Of a stretch of DNA of 64,000 bases, positions 1 to 8,136 are shown one piece after another. The translations under genes and the position numbers were made by a program. The stretch's first letter is position 1; each line of letters starts with the position of its first letter. The stretch covers positions 32,859 through 96,858 of the forward strand of contig NZ_JACNML010000011.1 of assembly GCF_020005365.1 (NCBI RefSeq), given 5' to 3'. Source of the stretch: Kangiella shandongensis (GTDB taxonomy: Bacteria; Pseudomonadota; Gammaproteobacteria; Enterobacterales; Kangiellaceae). The notes beneath the pieces were generated by a model. The model was not told the origin of the DNA and made no database searches. It saw only the letters and a list, made by a program, of their open reading frames with translations.

Positions 1-531
1 GATGGAGCGCTTGAGGCTCTAGAAAAGTATAGAAGTATGGTACCTCCAGAACAGTTGGCAGAGTTAGATAAGGCCAAACAAATGATCCAGTCGTCGGACA
101 CCAAGGATCGATTCCGATTTAGAGGAGCTGCAGAGCAGATTTTCGAGATGGGAGGCGAAGGAGAAGTCACTTACGATAACGATGGCCCGATAGTCACTTT
201 TAAACCTGGCGGTTCGTTCATCATCGAAGACCCTCATACGCTAACTGACGGTAAAAGTACCGTTAATTACAATACCTATATCCATTCGGGCGACTGGGTG
301 ATTGAAGATGGTGTACTAAAAATCGACCTGCAACATTTTACCTATAAAGGCACAGTTGAAGGCCCCGTTTCAGACGGACCGCAAAACTTTGGTGGCGATA
401 ATAAGCATTCGTCCTACGTCGGCGGTGGTGGCCAATGGGTGGTGTCTTGCGAAGATAGCGGCGTAACCCTTATCCCAGCTGATGAAAGAGAACGCGGCCC
501 GGGGAAGGATGCGGTTTTAATAGCGCGTTAG
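1..531 (+). CDS. Hypothetical protein, 5' end probably outside the window
   Basis: The reading frame is open from base 1 to the stop at 531. The first ATG is at 37, but the upstream codons have no stop and no other start, and there is no convincing Shine-Dalgarno in front of 37. I therefore think the gene begins left of the window. The visible part is soluble, rich in Gly, Asp and Glu, with beta-type alternation in its middle (about residues 50-120 from the ATG) and no membrane segment. I do not recognise the family. It is followed by a stem-loop at 542-574. I am sure of coding, not of function. Confidence 0.7.
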   Translation, partial: DGALEALEKYRSMVPPEQLAELDKAKQMIQSSDTKDRFRFRGAAEQIFEMGGEGEVTYDNDGPIVTFKPGGSFIIEDPHTLTDGKSTVNYNTYIHSGDWVIEDGVLKIDLQHFTYKGTVEGPVSDGPQNFGGDNKHSSYVGGGGQWVVSCEDSGVTLIPADERERGPGKDAVLIAR

Positions 532-541
532 GGAATTAAAA

Positions 542-574
542 GTAGGGAGTAAGGTGCGTCTTGACGCACCCTAC
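542..574. repeat. REP-like stem-loop
   Basis: The arms ggtgcgtc (553-560) and gacgcacc (563-570) are perfectly complementary around a two-base loop. An outer gtagg/cctac pairing flanks them. No T-run follows, so it is more like a dispersed REP-type palindrome than a classical terminator. Its position after the first gene could still allow it to stabilise a transcript end. Confidence 0.5.
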
Positions 575-665
575 AGCGCTACCAGTGATTAGCTAATACT
601 GAATAACTCGTAGTTTGTCGGCATAACCGTTAAACTAGTGGCCTATTGCACTGATAAAGCCTTTG

Positions 666-2051
666 ATGACCTTTTCTAACCTTAATTTGATCCAACCTCT
701 TCTCGATGCCTTGCACAAGAGCGGCTACGAAAAACCTTCCCCAATCCAGCAGAAAGCTATTCCGTTAATCCTAAAAGGTGAGGATATTATGGCGGCTGCG
801 CAGACGGGGACGGGTAAAACCGCGGGCTTTGCGCTTCCGATGTTGCAGAGACTGTCCGAAGGGAAAAGGCCTGCGGGGAATGCAGCGCGGAGCTTGATTC
901 TAGCGCCGACGCGAGAACTGGCGGAGCAGGTTCATCAGAGCGTACAGAAATATGCCGCTAACTTATCGCTGAAATCCGTGGTGGTGTACGGTGGCGTGAA
1001 AATCAATCCACAGATGCTGAAACTACGAAAAGGTACGGACGTACTGGTGGCGACGCCGGGGCGATTACTGGATCTGATGGAAAAGAATGCCGTGCGTTTT
1101 GATGATCTGGAGCTTCTAGTCCTGGACGAAGCGGATCGAATGCTCGATATGGGCTTTTTACCGAGCATTAAACGTATTGTCGGAAAACTACCTAAACAGC
1201 GCCAAACGCTGCTTTTTTCTGCAACCTTCTCAGAGTCGATTAAAAAATTAAGTCAGCAGTTCCTAAACAATCCAAAACTGATTGAAACGGAAACGACCAA
1301 TACCACCGCGTCAACGGTAAAACAGTGGATTCACCCGGTCGATAAAAAACAGAAAGCGGCGTTACTGAGTTACCTCATCGAAGATCACCGCTGGCATCAG
1401 CTGCTGGTATTCGTCAGAACGCGCCGAGGCGCAAACAGATTAAGCCTTGCTCTCGAAAAGCGTGGAATAAAAGCGACCTCGATTCATGGCGGTAAAAGCC
1501 AAAACGCGCGTAACCGTGCGTTACAGGAATTTAAATCGGGCAAGGTACATGCCTTAGTCGCGACCGACGTCGCCGCACGCGGACTCGATATCGACCAGAT
1601 GCCAGTGGTAGTGAACTATGACCTGCCGAATGTAGCCGAAGATTATGTCCATCGAATTGGCCGTACCGGTCGAGCGGGAGAAAAAGGCACCGCAATATCA
1701 TTAGTCAGCGCCGATGAAGTAGATGATCTAAAAGCGATCCAGAACCTGATCCAAAAACAATTAGAGCGACGAATTGTCGACGACTTCGAACCGATTCATT
1801 CCGTTCCAGAAACGGATCTAAAAGCCGCAAAGAAAAAGAAGCCCCACAAAAAGAAACTAGCCAAAGCAAAGCTGAAAGAATCAGGCAAAAAATCAGGCGG
1901 TAATCAAGATAAAGGAAGCCAACCGAAAAGAGGAAAAAACGGCTATAAAGGCAAGTCAGCGAATAAAGGAAAAGAAGCTAATAAAAGAAAACAGGGTAAG
2001 AAGAAGTCGGTCAATAAGAGTATGAGTAAAGGTCGTAATAAAAGGAGTTAA
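666..2051 (+). CDS. rhlE: DEAD-box ATP-dependent RNA helicase, RhlE type
   Basis: Cytoplasmic RNA helicase, 461 residues from the ATG at 666; a TTG directly before it would add one residue. The DEAD-box motifs appear in order: Q motif (PSPIQQKAIP), Walker A (AQTGTGKT), PTRELAEQV, TPGRLLDL, DEAD in LVLDEADRMLDMGF, SAT (LLFSATFS), VATDVAARGLDID and HRIGRTGRAG. The last 85 or so residues are an extremely Lys/Gly/Asn-rich basic tail, typical of RhlE-like helicases that bind structured RNA during ribosome or mRNA turnover. It stands alone, with unrelated genes on both sides. Family is certain; assignment to RhlE rather than a related subfamily is likely. Confidence 0.9.
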   Translation: MTFSNLNLIQPLLDALHKSGYEKPSPIQQKAIPLILKGEDIMAAAQTGTGKTAGFALPMLQRLSEGKRPAGNAARSLILAPTRELAEQVHQSVQKYAANLSLKSVVVYGGVKINPQMLKLRKGTDVLVATPGRLLDLMEKNAVRFDDLELLVLDEADRMLDMGFLPSIKRIVGKLPKQRQTLLFSATFSESIKKLSQQFLNNPKLIETETTNTTASTVKQWIHPVDKKQKAALLSYLIEDHRWHQLLVFVRTRRGANRLSLALEKRGIKATSIHGGKSQNARNRALQEFKSGKVHALVATDVAARGLDIDQMPVVVNYDLPNVAEDYVHRIGRTGRAGEKGTAISLVSADEVDDLKAIQNLIQKQLERRIVDDFEPIHSVPETDLKAAKKKKPHKKKLAKAKLKESGKKSGGNQDKGSQPKRGKNGYKGKSANKGKEANKRKQGKKKSVNKSMSKGRNKRS

Positions 2052-2270
2052 ACCTTGAATGAACTATGTTCCTTTTAGGCACGCGCTTTCTTTGGTGCAT
2101 TAATTAGAACTCAATAAATATGTGTTGCATATAGTTAAATAAACCATAAAATAAATATCAGGCTTCTGGCGGCCCCTCTTTTACTCGTTGTTTTTGTCAC
2201 TAAATGTCTAGTGTGCAGGACTCTGACGAGAAACAGGCTTTAACCTGTTATAATTTTGGAGGACGTAGCT

Positions 2271-2378
2271 ATGGGTTGCAAAACTACTAAACGCACTGTG
2301 CGTACTAGTAAAAAGCCCGGCCCAAAAACTGTTCGTGTGAAACCACACAAACGGTCAAAGCCGAGCAAATGCAAGTAA
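2271..2378 (+). CDS. Small highly basic 35-residue protein
   Basis: A short gene with a textbook ribosome binding site: ggagg at 2258-2262, eight bases before the ATG at 2271, stop TAA at 2376-2378. The peptide starts MGCKTTKRTV and ends RSKPSKCK. It is dominated by Lys, Arg, Thr and Pro, has almost no acidic residues, and carries one Cys near each end (residues 3 and 34). This composition suggests nucleic-acid or ribosome binding, but that is inference. A small stem-loop (aacagg 2232-2237 / cctgtt 2244-2249) lies just before the Shine-Dalgarno and could affect translation. I do not recognise a named family. Confidence 0.6.
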   Translation: MGCKTTKRTVRTSKKPGPKTVRVKPHKRSKPSKCK

Positions 2379-2448
2379 TCTAGTGTAAATAGGCACCAGA
2401 AGCCGCTTTGTACCAATAAAAATTTGTAACTAGCATAAAATAGTTTAC

Positions 2449-3048
2449 TTAGTCACTTCTGATTTTTCCTTGTTTTGTTAAGGCTGTTAATAGGGCACGA
2501 AAAGCTCTTATGCACCTAAGATGGTTTTCTGGATGATACTCATTTTCATACTCGCGCCTCTCAAGTTGGAAAAGGTGCATTCTATTTCTGGTGTCCCAAA
2601 GCCAATCAAGTTCAACTTTAAGATCATCATTTATAATAGAATTCTCAAGCAGGTATGTCGTTCGTCTTTTATAATTCTGGCCGCAGATGGTTTTTAGATA
2701 TTCTTTGGTCGTGCTTTCTGTAACGCTTGCAACTAGGAAAATGAATAGCTTATGCAGCATGTCTCTGGCTGTTCCAGACAAATCCGTTCGAACAATAAGC
2801 CAGATTATAGTGTCTGATAGAATTAATGTATAAGCTAGATTTGATTTTAACTCGGGGCAGTCAATAAAAGGGAATCTATTACGTTGATATTGCGCTGTGC
2901 GAATAAAACCTCTTGGAAATCTTATTTGTGCTTCTGGAAGGTCAGCTATAGTCTTCCCCTTTGCCACGCAATAGTCATTAATTTCCTGGATTAATTGCCC
3001 TGCCATCGAAACTGCTTTTTGCAAATCATTTTCGTCTTTAATATTCAT
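2449..3048 (-). CDS. Hypothetical protein, possibly HEPN-like, A+T-rich
   Basis: 199 residues, mainly helical, no signal peptide. Near the C-terminus is LWDTRNRMHLFQLE, an Arg-Asn followed closely by His, resembling the RNxxxH-type catalytic motif of HEPN ribonucleases. The spacing is one residue shorter than usual, so the resemblance is weak. The gene is richer in A+T than the surrounding core genes. It lies 101 bases downstream of another A+T-rich unknown gene on the same strand (3150-4184), and the two may be a transferred pair. Function unknown. Confidence 0.75.
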   Translation of the reverse strand: MNIKDENDLQKAVSMAGQLIQEINDYCVAKGKTIADLPEAQIRFPRGFIRTAQYQRNRFPFIDCPELKSNLAYTLILSDTIIWLIVRTDLSGTARDMLHKLFIFLVASVTESTTKEYLKTICGQNYKRRTTYLLENSIINDDLKVELDWLWDTRNRMHLFQLERREYENEYHPENHLRCIRAFRALLTALTKQGKIRSD

Positions 3049-3149
3049 TGTTCTAACCCATAATTTTAATGAAGTCTCTAAAAGGTTTAAGAGTTTCTTA
3101 TATATGAAACTCTGTAGTTGCTTAACCCCTTATTTATTTAGTTTGTGAA

Positions 3150-4184
3150 TTAGGGTTTATCTACAACATTTAGTTTTAGCAGCCTCTCAACTTTTTCCGA
3201 TAACTCATTTAGTAGTGATGTGCTAGGGTTGGAATTCTTATTACTATCTTCATTAGTTTTAGGTAGTTGAAATGCAACTCGCGTAGCAGAAGAAGTAATT
3301 TCATCTTTAACTTGATTGTCGGTAACTAATTCTGAGTAAGAAGGAAGGGTCTGAGCAATTGCTGATTTATGTGCATAATTTTCTTCTAACATTCTTTCCT
3401 TTACATATTGTCTAAATGAGAAAAAAACCAACAGATATGAAGGAGCCAATAAAAGAATTCTCATGAACCAAACTAAAGGAAAATCATACTGAGTGGAAGG
3501 GGAGCTGTTTTCATCTTTAGCGGGCACTTCGCTTTCTATATGATTTACTAAATTAGTAATTGAATTAGTTACATCATAAGTTACATACATAGCTATGCCT
3601 ACACTAATAGCCACAATTATAGCCCAAATCCATTTTTGAGTTGATATTTTGCTTCGTCGATTATCGAAGGCAGAGCTTAATGAGTCAGCTGCTGCTGGAT
3701 TAATTAAAGATTTGATTTGATCTTTAAGTTTTACTATATCAGCATTTGCTTGGCTGACTTTTGATAACTGATCGTCAATTGATGTTCTTTTAGCTTCAAT
3801 ATCAGGCCCTAATATAGCCAATGCGTACACACCTGATTGGCGGATATGAGTATTGGTGGACTGAAGTTGCGCCAAAGGTTGGTGATGTTGATTTTGTATT
3901 TGATCAGGAGCCGTGCCTTTTAAATTGCTATACTGTGTGAAGAAATTGTTTAAATTTGTGCTAATACCATTCAAAAGATTAAATGGAATGTTTTCTAAAA
4001 GCTCCTCCTTTAGTGCGGTTCTCAATACATTTAAGGTGTCATGTATTAAGGTCTCTATTTCATCTACTTTTTGGTTTTGCCAAGCCTGAGCCCTGCCTCC
4101 AGATACTAAAAGAACATCGAAATCTTCACTTTCTAAATTTTCAACATTTTTAAGTATAGATTCTACCAAGTCTTTATTGGGCAT
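3150..4184 (-). CDS. Hypothetical two-helix membrane protein with coiled-coil segments
   Basis: 344 residues. An N-terminal half of about 170 residues is soluble, polar and helical with probable coiled coil (IDDQLSKVSQANADIVKLKD). Two membrane segments follow: WIWAIIVAISVGIAMYV (about 185-205) and a second from VWFMRILLLAPSYLLVFF (about 238-258). Between them is a short acidic loop, so both ends probably face the cytoplasm. The tail is polar and Asn/Ser-rich. The gene is visibly A+T-rich. A membrane protein beside a possible HEPN-like protein resembles some abortive-infection pairs, but I see no diagnostic motif. Confidence 0.75.
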   Translation of the reverse strand: MPNKDLVESILKNVENLESEDFDVLLVSGGRAQAWQNQKVDEIETLIHDTLNVLRTALKEELLENIPFNLLNGISTNLNNFFTQYSNLKGTAPDQIQNQHHQPLAQLQSTNTHIRQSGVYALAILGPDIEAKRTSIDDQLSKVSQANADIVKLKDQIKSLINPAAADSLSSAFDNRRSKISTQKWIWAIIVAISVGIAMYVTYDVTNSITNLVNHIESEVPAKDENSSPSTQYDFPLVWFMRILLLAPSYLLVFFSFRQYVKERMLEENYAHKSAIAQTLPSYSELVTDNQVKDEITSSATRVAFQLPKTNEDSNKNSNPSTSLLNELSEKVERLLKLNVVDKP

Positions 4185-4268
4185 TTTATCTCCTTCAGCT
4201 TAAGCTTAATTTAATAGACAGAGAATGTTCACAATATATAAAGTTAATTAATTGTTATAAATTGTATT

Positions 4269-4700
4269 TTAAACACAAACTGACTTCATCAAATGCAGTG
4301 TTAACCCCGGTGAGCCGAGTTCTTTAACGCTAGTGGCGCCACCTTTGTCGCTATACCCTTGGATGGAGTTTGCTCCGCCCCAGGTCATGGCGAGTTGTTT
4401 GTTTGGATTACTACTCATATCGAACAGGCGAATGGACACCATTTCTGGTGTATGAGGCCAGGCGTCTTTAAGTTCTTTGTATTTCTCAGCGGAGGCTTCT
4501 TCGATCTGGATACCGAGTTTTAAGCCATTAGAGAGTTCGAAGGTTTTTGGCTCGTCGGAAGTAACGTCCCAAAAGCCAAGTCGTTTACCATTCCATTCGG
4601 CGTAAACACGCTGTATGCGCTCGCCAGTTTGTGGATCGCAGGCTAAGCTGGCTTGTGTAAAGGCGGTGGTTAGAAATAAGAATAGTCCTATCTTTTTCAT
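4269..4700 (-). CDS. Exported hypothetical protein
   Basis: 143 residues with a clear signal peptide (MKKIGLFLFLTTAFTQASLA) directly followed by Cys. The sequence before the Cys (SLA) is not a good lipobox, so a soluble periplasmic protein with a disulfide to the second Cys near the C-terminus is as likely as a lipoprotein. The mature part is rich in aromatic and charged residues, with a mostly beta pattern. No family recognised. Its upstream region (4701-4984) holds two small inverted repeats. Confidence 0.75.
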   Translation of the reverse strand: MKKIGLFLFLTTAFTQASLACDPQTGERIQRVYAEWNGKRLGFWDVTSDEPKTFELSNGLKLGIQIEEASAEKYKELKDAWPHTPEMVSIRLFDMSSNPNKQLAMTWGGANSIQGYSDKGGATSVKELGSPGLTLHLMKSVCV

Positions 4701-4857
4701 CCTGAATCCTTGTTGTTTCTGATTTTATCTTTTTGCTTTATTTGTGTTGATATTTAGTTATCTGTACGTAATATAAACAAGTGTGATGCATTTCGCAAAT
4801 TGAAAGGAGAGGGGCTTCGCAGCTGAAGCTACGGGTTTGAGGGCGGGCGATAAGGTT

Positions 4858-4912
4858 GTTGCAATTAGTGACTGCAACATCCCCGGTTGTGATGCTGACG
4901 ATTGACGTCAGC
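4858..4912. repeat. Two small adjacent inverted repeats in the intergenic region 4701-4984
   Basis: gttgca (4858-4863) pairs with tgcaac (4873-4878), and gctgacg (4894-4900) pairs with cgtcagc (4906-4912). Neither is followed by a T-run on either strand. They lie between divergent genes, so they could be operator sites or leader structure. Nothing else is apparent in the 284-base gap. Confidence 0.35.
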
Positions 4913-4984
4913 GAGAGTACACAAAAGACGGTGATGATTAAGGCAAGATAAGTCGGTTGAGCTGGCCTAATACATGTTAAGCTA

Positions 4985-5440
4985 GTGTTAGGGCTTGATG
5001 CAGATGTAGGAATAAGCGTGTTTAAACCCCGATTGATTCAGACGGATAAGGACTGGCTTGATGCCGATGGTATCAAGCTATACACCATATCGGCGGCTAA
5101 CCTTCCGGTGAATCGAAGCGATTATCTGGGGCAGTTAAAGGTTTTAAAACTAAAAAAGGATTTTGACTGGGCGAGAACCGCAGCCTTTGCTATCTTTCAT
5201 GACGGCGCTTCCGCAAAGTATCTGGTGTTGGTGGCATGGGGCAACGATAACGAGCTATTCACTACCGTATCGGTCAGAAAGTCGGAGCATTGGTTCGAAG
5301 ATCCTGAAGCCTACTCGTTTTGCCTGTGGGATATGGAAGTCATGTGGGCCGAGCGCAATATCTATATTGAAACCATGTACAGCGGGGTCGAAAGCTTGGA
5401 TGCCTATCGCGCGACAAGACCCGATCAATGGTTACCGTAA
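4985..5440 (+). CDS. Hypothetical protein
   Basis: 151 residues using a GTG start at 4985. An in-frame stop lies at 4958-4960 and there is no ATG between, so the GTG is the only reasonable start in this frame. The protein is soluble, rich in Trp and acidic residues, without signal peptide or membrane segment. Family not recognised. It runs tail-to-tail with the DUF2784 gene, 25 bases apart. Confidence 0.65.
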   Translation: MLGLDADVGISVFKPRLIQTDKDWLDADGIKLYTISAANLPVNRSDYLGQLKVLKLKKDFDWARTAAFAIFHDGASAKYLVLVAWGNDNELFTTVSVRKSEHWFEDPEAYSFCLWDMEVMWAERNIYIETMYSGVESLDAYRATRPDQWLP

Positions 5441-5465
5441 GCAGCAGCGAACTTGTCGAGCAATT

Positions 5466-5885
5466 TTACTTTTTCTTTGAGTTTGATTTTCGGAAGTGCG
5501 GCGGGTAAATAATCCAGACCAACAGCACGAGCAAACCAAACGTTGAGTAAGCCACAGTAAAGACCCAGGTGGGCAGATCCCAATACAGTATCTGTTGTAC
5601 CCAGTGTTCGACAAAACCGACCTGATAGGTATCGCCTCCGGCCTGTTGCCGTAACCATATTTCCAGCGTCGTCAACGGGCAAACCAGACCCAGCCAGACT
5701 TCGGCTATCACAACCACAACAATGGCAAGATGGACCAGGCGAAACCATAATCGATTAACCCAATCCCAATGCCGGAGATTACCTATAACGATCAGAACCA
5801 GACCGCCGACAACAAATAAAACTAATGACATGTGCAGAATTAGCACGATATCGGCCAGCCACTGGAACAGGTTACTTTCGTTCAT
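5466..5885 (-). CDS. DUF2784 family inner-membrane protein
   Basis: 139 residues with about four membrane helices: VLILHMSLVLFVVGGLVLIV, LVHLAIVVVVIAEVWLGLVC, then VFTVAYSTFGLLVLLVWII near the C-terminus. The pattern VGGLVLI, then CPLTTLEIWLR, then FVEHW matches the DUF2784 family, a small conserved membrane protein of unknown function. The end is Lys-rich (RKSNSKKK), as expected for a cytoplasmic tail. The gene lies 56 bases downstream of the DUF899 gene on the same strand and may share its transcript. Confidence 0.8.
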   Translation of the reverse strand: MNESNLFQWLADIVLILHMSLVLFVVGGLVLIVIGNLRHWDWVNRLWFRLVHLAIVVVVIAEVWLGLVCPLTTLEIWLRQQAGGDTYQVGFVEHWVQQILYWDLPTWVFTVAYSTFGLLVLLVWIIYPPHFRKSNSKKK

Positions 5886-5941
5886 CCTCCCAGCATAGCA
5901 AATCAGCTTATCTGGCTACAGTTTCAATATTGGCTCGGGTT

Positions 5942-6628
5942 TTATTCGTATTCGTCATGGCGTTTTTGCCATTCGTAAGTTGGGGTTTGTGGCCAGCCTT
6001 CGGGAGAGTCTTCCCATGCTTCCTGTCGGCCATAGGGAGTTAAGTCCAGATAAGTCCAGTGGCTACCGAGGTATTCTACACCACGAGCGCCGGTGTGGTA
6101 GGTTTGATAAATATCGTCACCATCTCGTAGGAATATGCTGACACCATGGATTTCCTGATCGTTAACGGTGGCGCCGAAGTCATAATTAAAGTCGCTGTCC
6201 AGCGACGAATACCAGGGGATGGGGGTATTCCATTCCATGCGTTTGCGATATTGCTGCAGTTTTTCCAGCGGTGCGCGCGAGATCAGGACGAAGCTGGTGT
6301 CGCGGGCGTGAAAATGTGCTGGGTGAGTCATGGCGTCTGTGACCCATGAGTATCCCGGGCATCCTGCATCCCAGTCGGGCCCGAACATAAAGTGGTAAAC
6401 AATCAGTTGTTTGCGCCCCTCGAACAGGTCGAGCAAGCTGAGTTCCCCTTTGTCGGATTGAAAGCGGTAATCTTTATCCACTTTGCGCATCGGCAGGCGT
6501 CGTCGTTGGGCGTTAAGGGCGTCACGAGCGCGGGTGAGTTCTTTTTCTTTCTCGACAAAAGTATCAACGGCGCTTTGCCATTCTTCTGGCGACACAACTT
6601 CTGGTAATGGCTTCTTTTCCGTGGGCAT
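5942..6628 (-). CDS. DUF899 family thioredoxin-like protein
   Basis: I place the start at the ATG at 6628 (protein begins MPTEKKPLPE) because aggag lies six bases upstream at 6635-6639; an upstream in-frame ATG at 6667 lacks this signal. The family hallmarks are present: a VSPEEWQ start, RRRLPM, then QLIVYHFMFGPDWDAGCPGYS, and the C-terminal RHDEYE. DUF899 proteins have a thioredoxin-like fold; their substrates are not established. Only one Cys is present in the central motif, so classical CxxC redox chemistry is not expected. Confidence 0.85.
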   Translation of the reverse strand: MPTEKKPLPEVVSPEEWQSAVDTFVEKEKELTRARDALNAQRRRLPMRKVDKDYRFQSDKGELSLLDLFEGRKQLIVYHFMFGPDWDAGCPGYSWVTDAMTHPAHFHARDTSFVLISRAPLEKLQQYRKRMEWNTPIPWYSSLDSDFNYDFGATVNDQEIHGVSIFLRDGDDIYQTYHTGARGVEYLGSHWTYLDLTPYGRQEAWEDSPEGWPQTPTYEWQKRHDEYE

Positions 6629-6784
6629 GACAGGCTCCTTTTCATGTTTGCTACGTCTGTTTTCCAAAGACTAGCATGTTCTGGTTAAATAGTGAGCAAC
6701 TGAAGCAAGAAATGTTAATTAGGTCATCGTCTTTAATAGCTAAACTAGTATGCTTAAATACTCATCAAAGAATAAGGAACCATT

Positions 6785-7195
6785 ATGGATATCACGGTGG
6801 AAACAACCATTAATGCAGATTTGGACTCAGTATGGAAATGCTGGAATAACCCGGAAGATATTAAGCAGTGGAATACCGCTTCTGAGGACTGGCACACCAC
6901 GCAGAGTGACGTGGATCTGCGCGTCGGAGGTCGCTTCAGTTCACGTATGGAAGCGAAGGATGGCAGCATGGGCTTTGACTTTGAAGGAACTTATACCAAG
7001 ATCGCTGATAAAGAGCTGTTAGAGTATGAAATGGATGACAAGCGCAAAGTGTTGGTTCAGTTTGAGCAAAATGGTGATGGGGTTAAGGTGAGTGAAACCT
7101 TTGAAGCTGAAAAGGAGAATGAGCCAGAAATGCAGCGCAAAGGCTGGCAAAGTATTCTGAATAATTTCGCCAGATATGTCGAAAATCAGCCTTAA
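6785..7195 (+). CDS. SRPBCC (AHSA1-like) domain protein
   Basis: 136 residues with aagga before the ATG. The sequence MDITVETTINADLDSVW, then WNNPEDIKQWNTA, VGGRFSSRM and FEGTYTKI, and a C-terminal GWQSILNNFARYVE helix is characteristic of the AHSA1/START-like fold. This fold binds small hydrophobic ligands in a helix-grip cavity; the ligand is unknown. It is a single-gene unit on this strand and converges on ycaC, with a long stem-loop between them. Confidence 0.85.
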   Translation: MDITVETTINADLDSVWKCWNNPEDIKQWNTASEDWHTTQSDVDLRVGGRFSSRMEAKDGSMGFDFEGTYTKIADKELLEYEMDDKRKVLVQFEQNGDGVKVSETFEAEKENEPEMQRKGWQSILNNFARYVENQP

Positions 7196-7267
7196 ATACC
7201 TCTTGGCTGGTAGGTTGTTGAGTAAAACAACCTGAGAAGCCGTAATGATGTGGGAAGAAATGACAGG

Positions 7268-7309
7268 GTGTTTTGCAGAAATTAATGAAGATTAATCCCT
7301 GCAAAACAC
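7268..7309. terminator. Long stem-loop between convergent genes
   Basis: gtgttttgcag (7268-7278) pairs perfectly with ctgcaaaacac (7299-7309). The enclosed bases contain a second self-complementary pair (attaat / attaat). It lies between the SRPBCC gene and ycaC, which transcribe toward each other, so it probably ends both transcripts. The T-content of the arms, not a separate T-run, would supply the weak hybrid. Confidence 0.6.
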
Positions 7310-7323
7310 GACATGATACGCTG

Positions 7324-7947
7324 CTATGATTCGGCGTTTTGATTATAACTGGCGATCAAGTTGCGATAATCAGGAATGTGGTTAGAGAATAAAGTACCTA
7401 ACCCCTCGATATCGTTTCTCCAGTCTCTGTGTAGTTCACAGGCCGCCCCAAACCAGGTCATCAGCTGAGCACCTGACTTGCTCATTCTATCCCAGGCTGA
7501 ATCTCTGGTAAGCGGGTTAAATGTGCCCGATGCATCGGTGATGACAAACACCTCAAAGTCTTCTTCTAAAGCCGATAAGGTTGGGAATGCAACGCACACC
7601 TCGGTCACGACGCCGGCAATAATCAGCTGTTTTTTGCCCGTTGCTTTAACGGCTTTAACAAAATCTTCATTGTCCCAAGCGTTAATTTGCCCAGGGCGCG
7701 CGATATATGGAGCATCAGGGAATATACCTTTTAACTCTTGGACCAGAGGGCCGTTAGGACCATCTTCGAAACTGGTGGTTAAAATGGTCGGTAAGCCAAA
7801 GTATTTGGCTGCTTCTGCAAGTGCCAGCACGTTATTTTTAAATTTATCGGGATCAATGTCTCGAACCAGCGACAGTAATCCAGTCTGATGATCCACTAAT
7901 AGGACAGCGGCATCATCTTTATTTAATCTACGATATTTATTACCCAT
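7324..7947 (-). CDS. ycaC: YcaC-like isochorismatase-family hydrolase
   Basis: 207 residues from the ATG at 7947, chosen because gagga sits eight bases before it and the length then matches E. coli YcaC; an upstream ATG would add six residues. The sequence is very close to YcaC: AAVLLVDHQTGLLSLVRD with the catalytic Asp, ILTTSFEDGPNGP, RPGQINAWDNEDF, and GVVTEVCVAFPTLSA with the nucleophilic Cys. YcaC is a cysteine hydrolase of the isochorismatase fold whose substrate is not settled. It is divergent from an AraC regulator (8137), with a quinone/FMN reductase just beyond, suggesting a small inducible stress unit. Confidence 0.92.
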   Translation of the reverse strand: MGNKYRRLNKDDAAVLLVDHQTGLLSLVRDIDPDKFKNNVLALAEAAKYFGLPTILTTSFEDGPNGPLVQELKGIFPDAPYIARPGQINAWDNEDFVKAVKATGKKQLIIAGVVTEVCVAFPTLSALEEDFEVFVITDASGTFNPLTRDSAWDRMSKSGAQLMTWFGAACELHRDWRNDIEGLGTLFSNHIPDYRNLIASYNQNAES

Positions 7948-8136
7948 AGTTGTATTCCTCATCATTAAGTAAGCAGCTCACTCTTATGAGCTAGCGGTTA
8001 AGTAATAAATATATACCTCTGTAGATGGATATGATTATACGAAATTGCTGTTTTTTATACTTTATTGCTAATCGCGTTGAGGGGGACAGTATATATGCTA
8101 AAGTAGGGTGTAACGTACCTTTCGAGGTTGAACCTT

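Noticed and set aside
2249..2254. TATAAT just before the small basic peptide gene
   Set aside because: A start of transcription from it would fall on or after the ribosome site, and no -35 lies at a suitable distance; it is more likely part of the leader.
2449..3048. Firm HEPN nuclease call
   Set aside because: The Arg-His spacing is one residue short of the usual motif and other family features are not visible, so it is kept only as a weak possibility.
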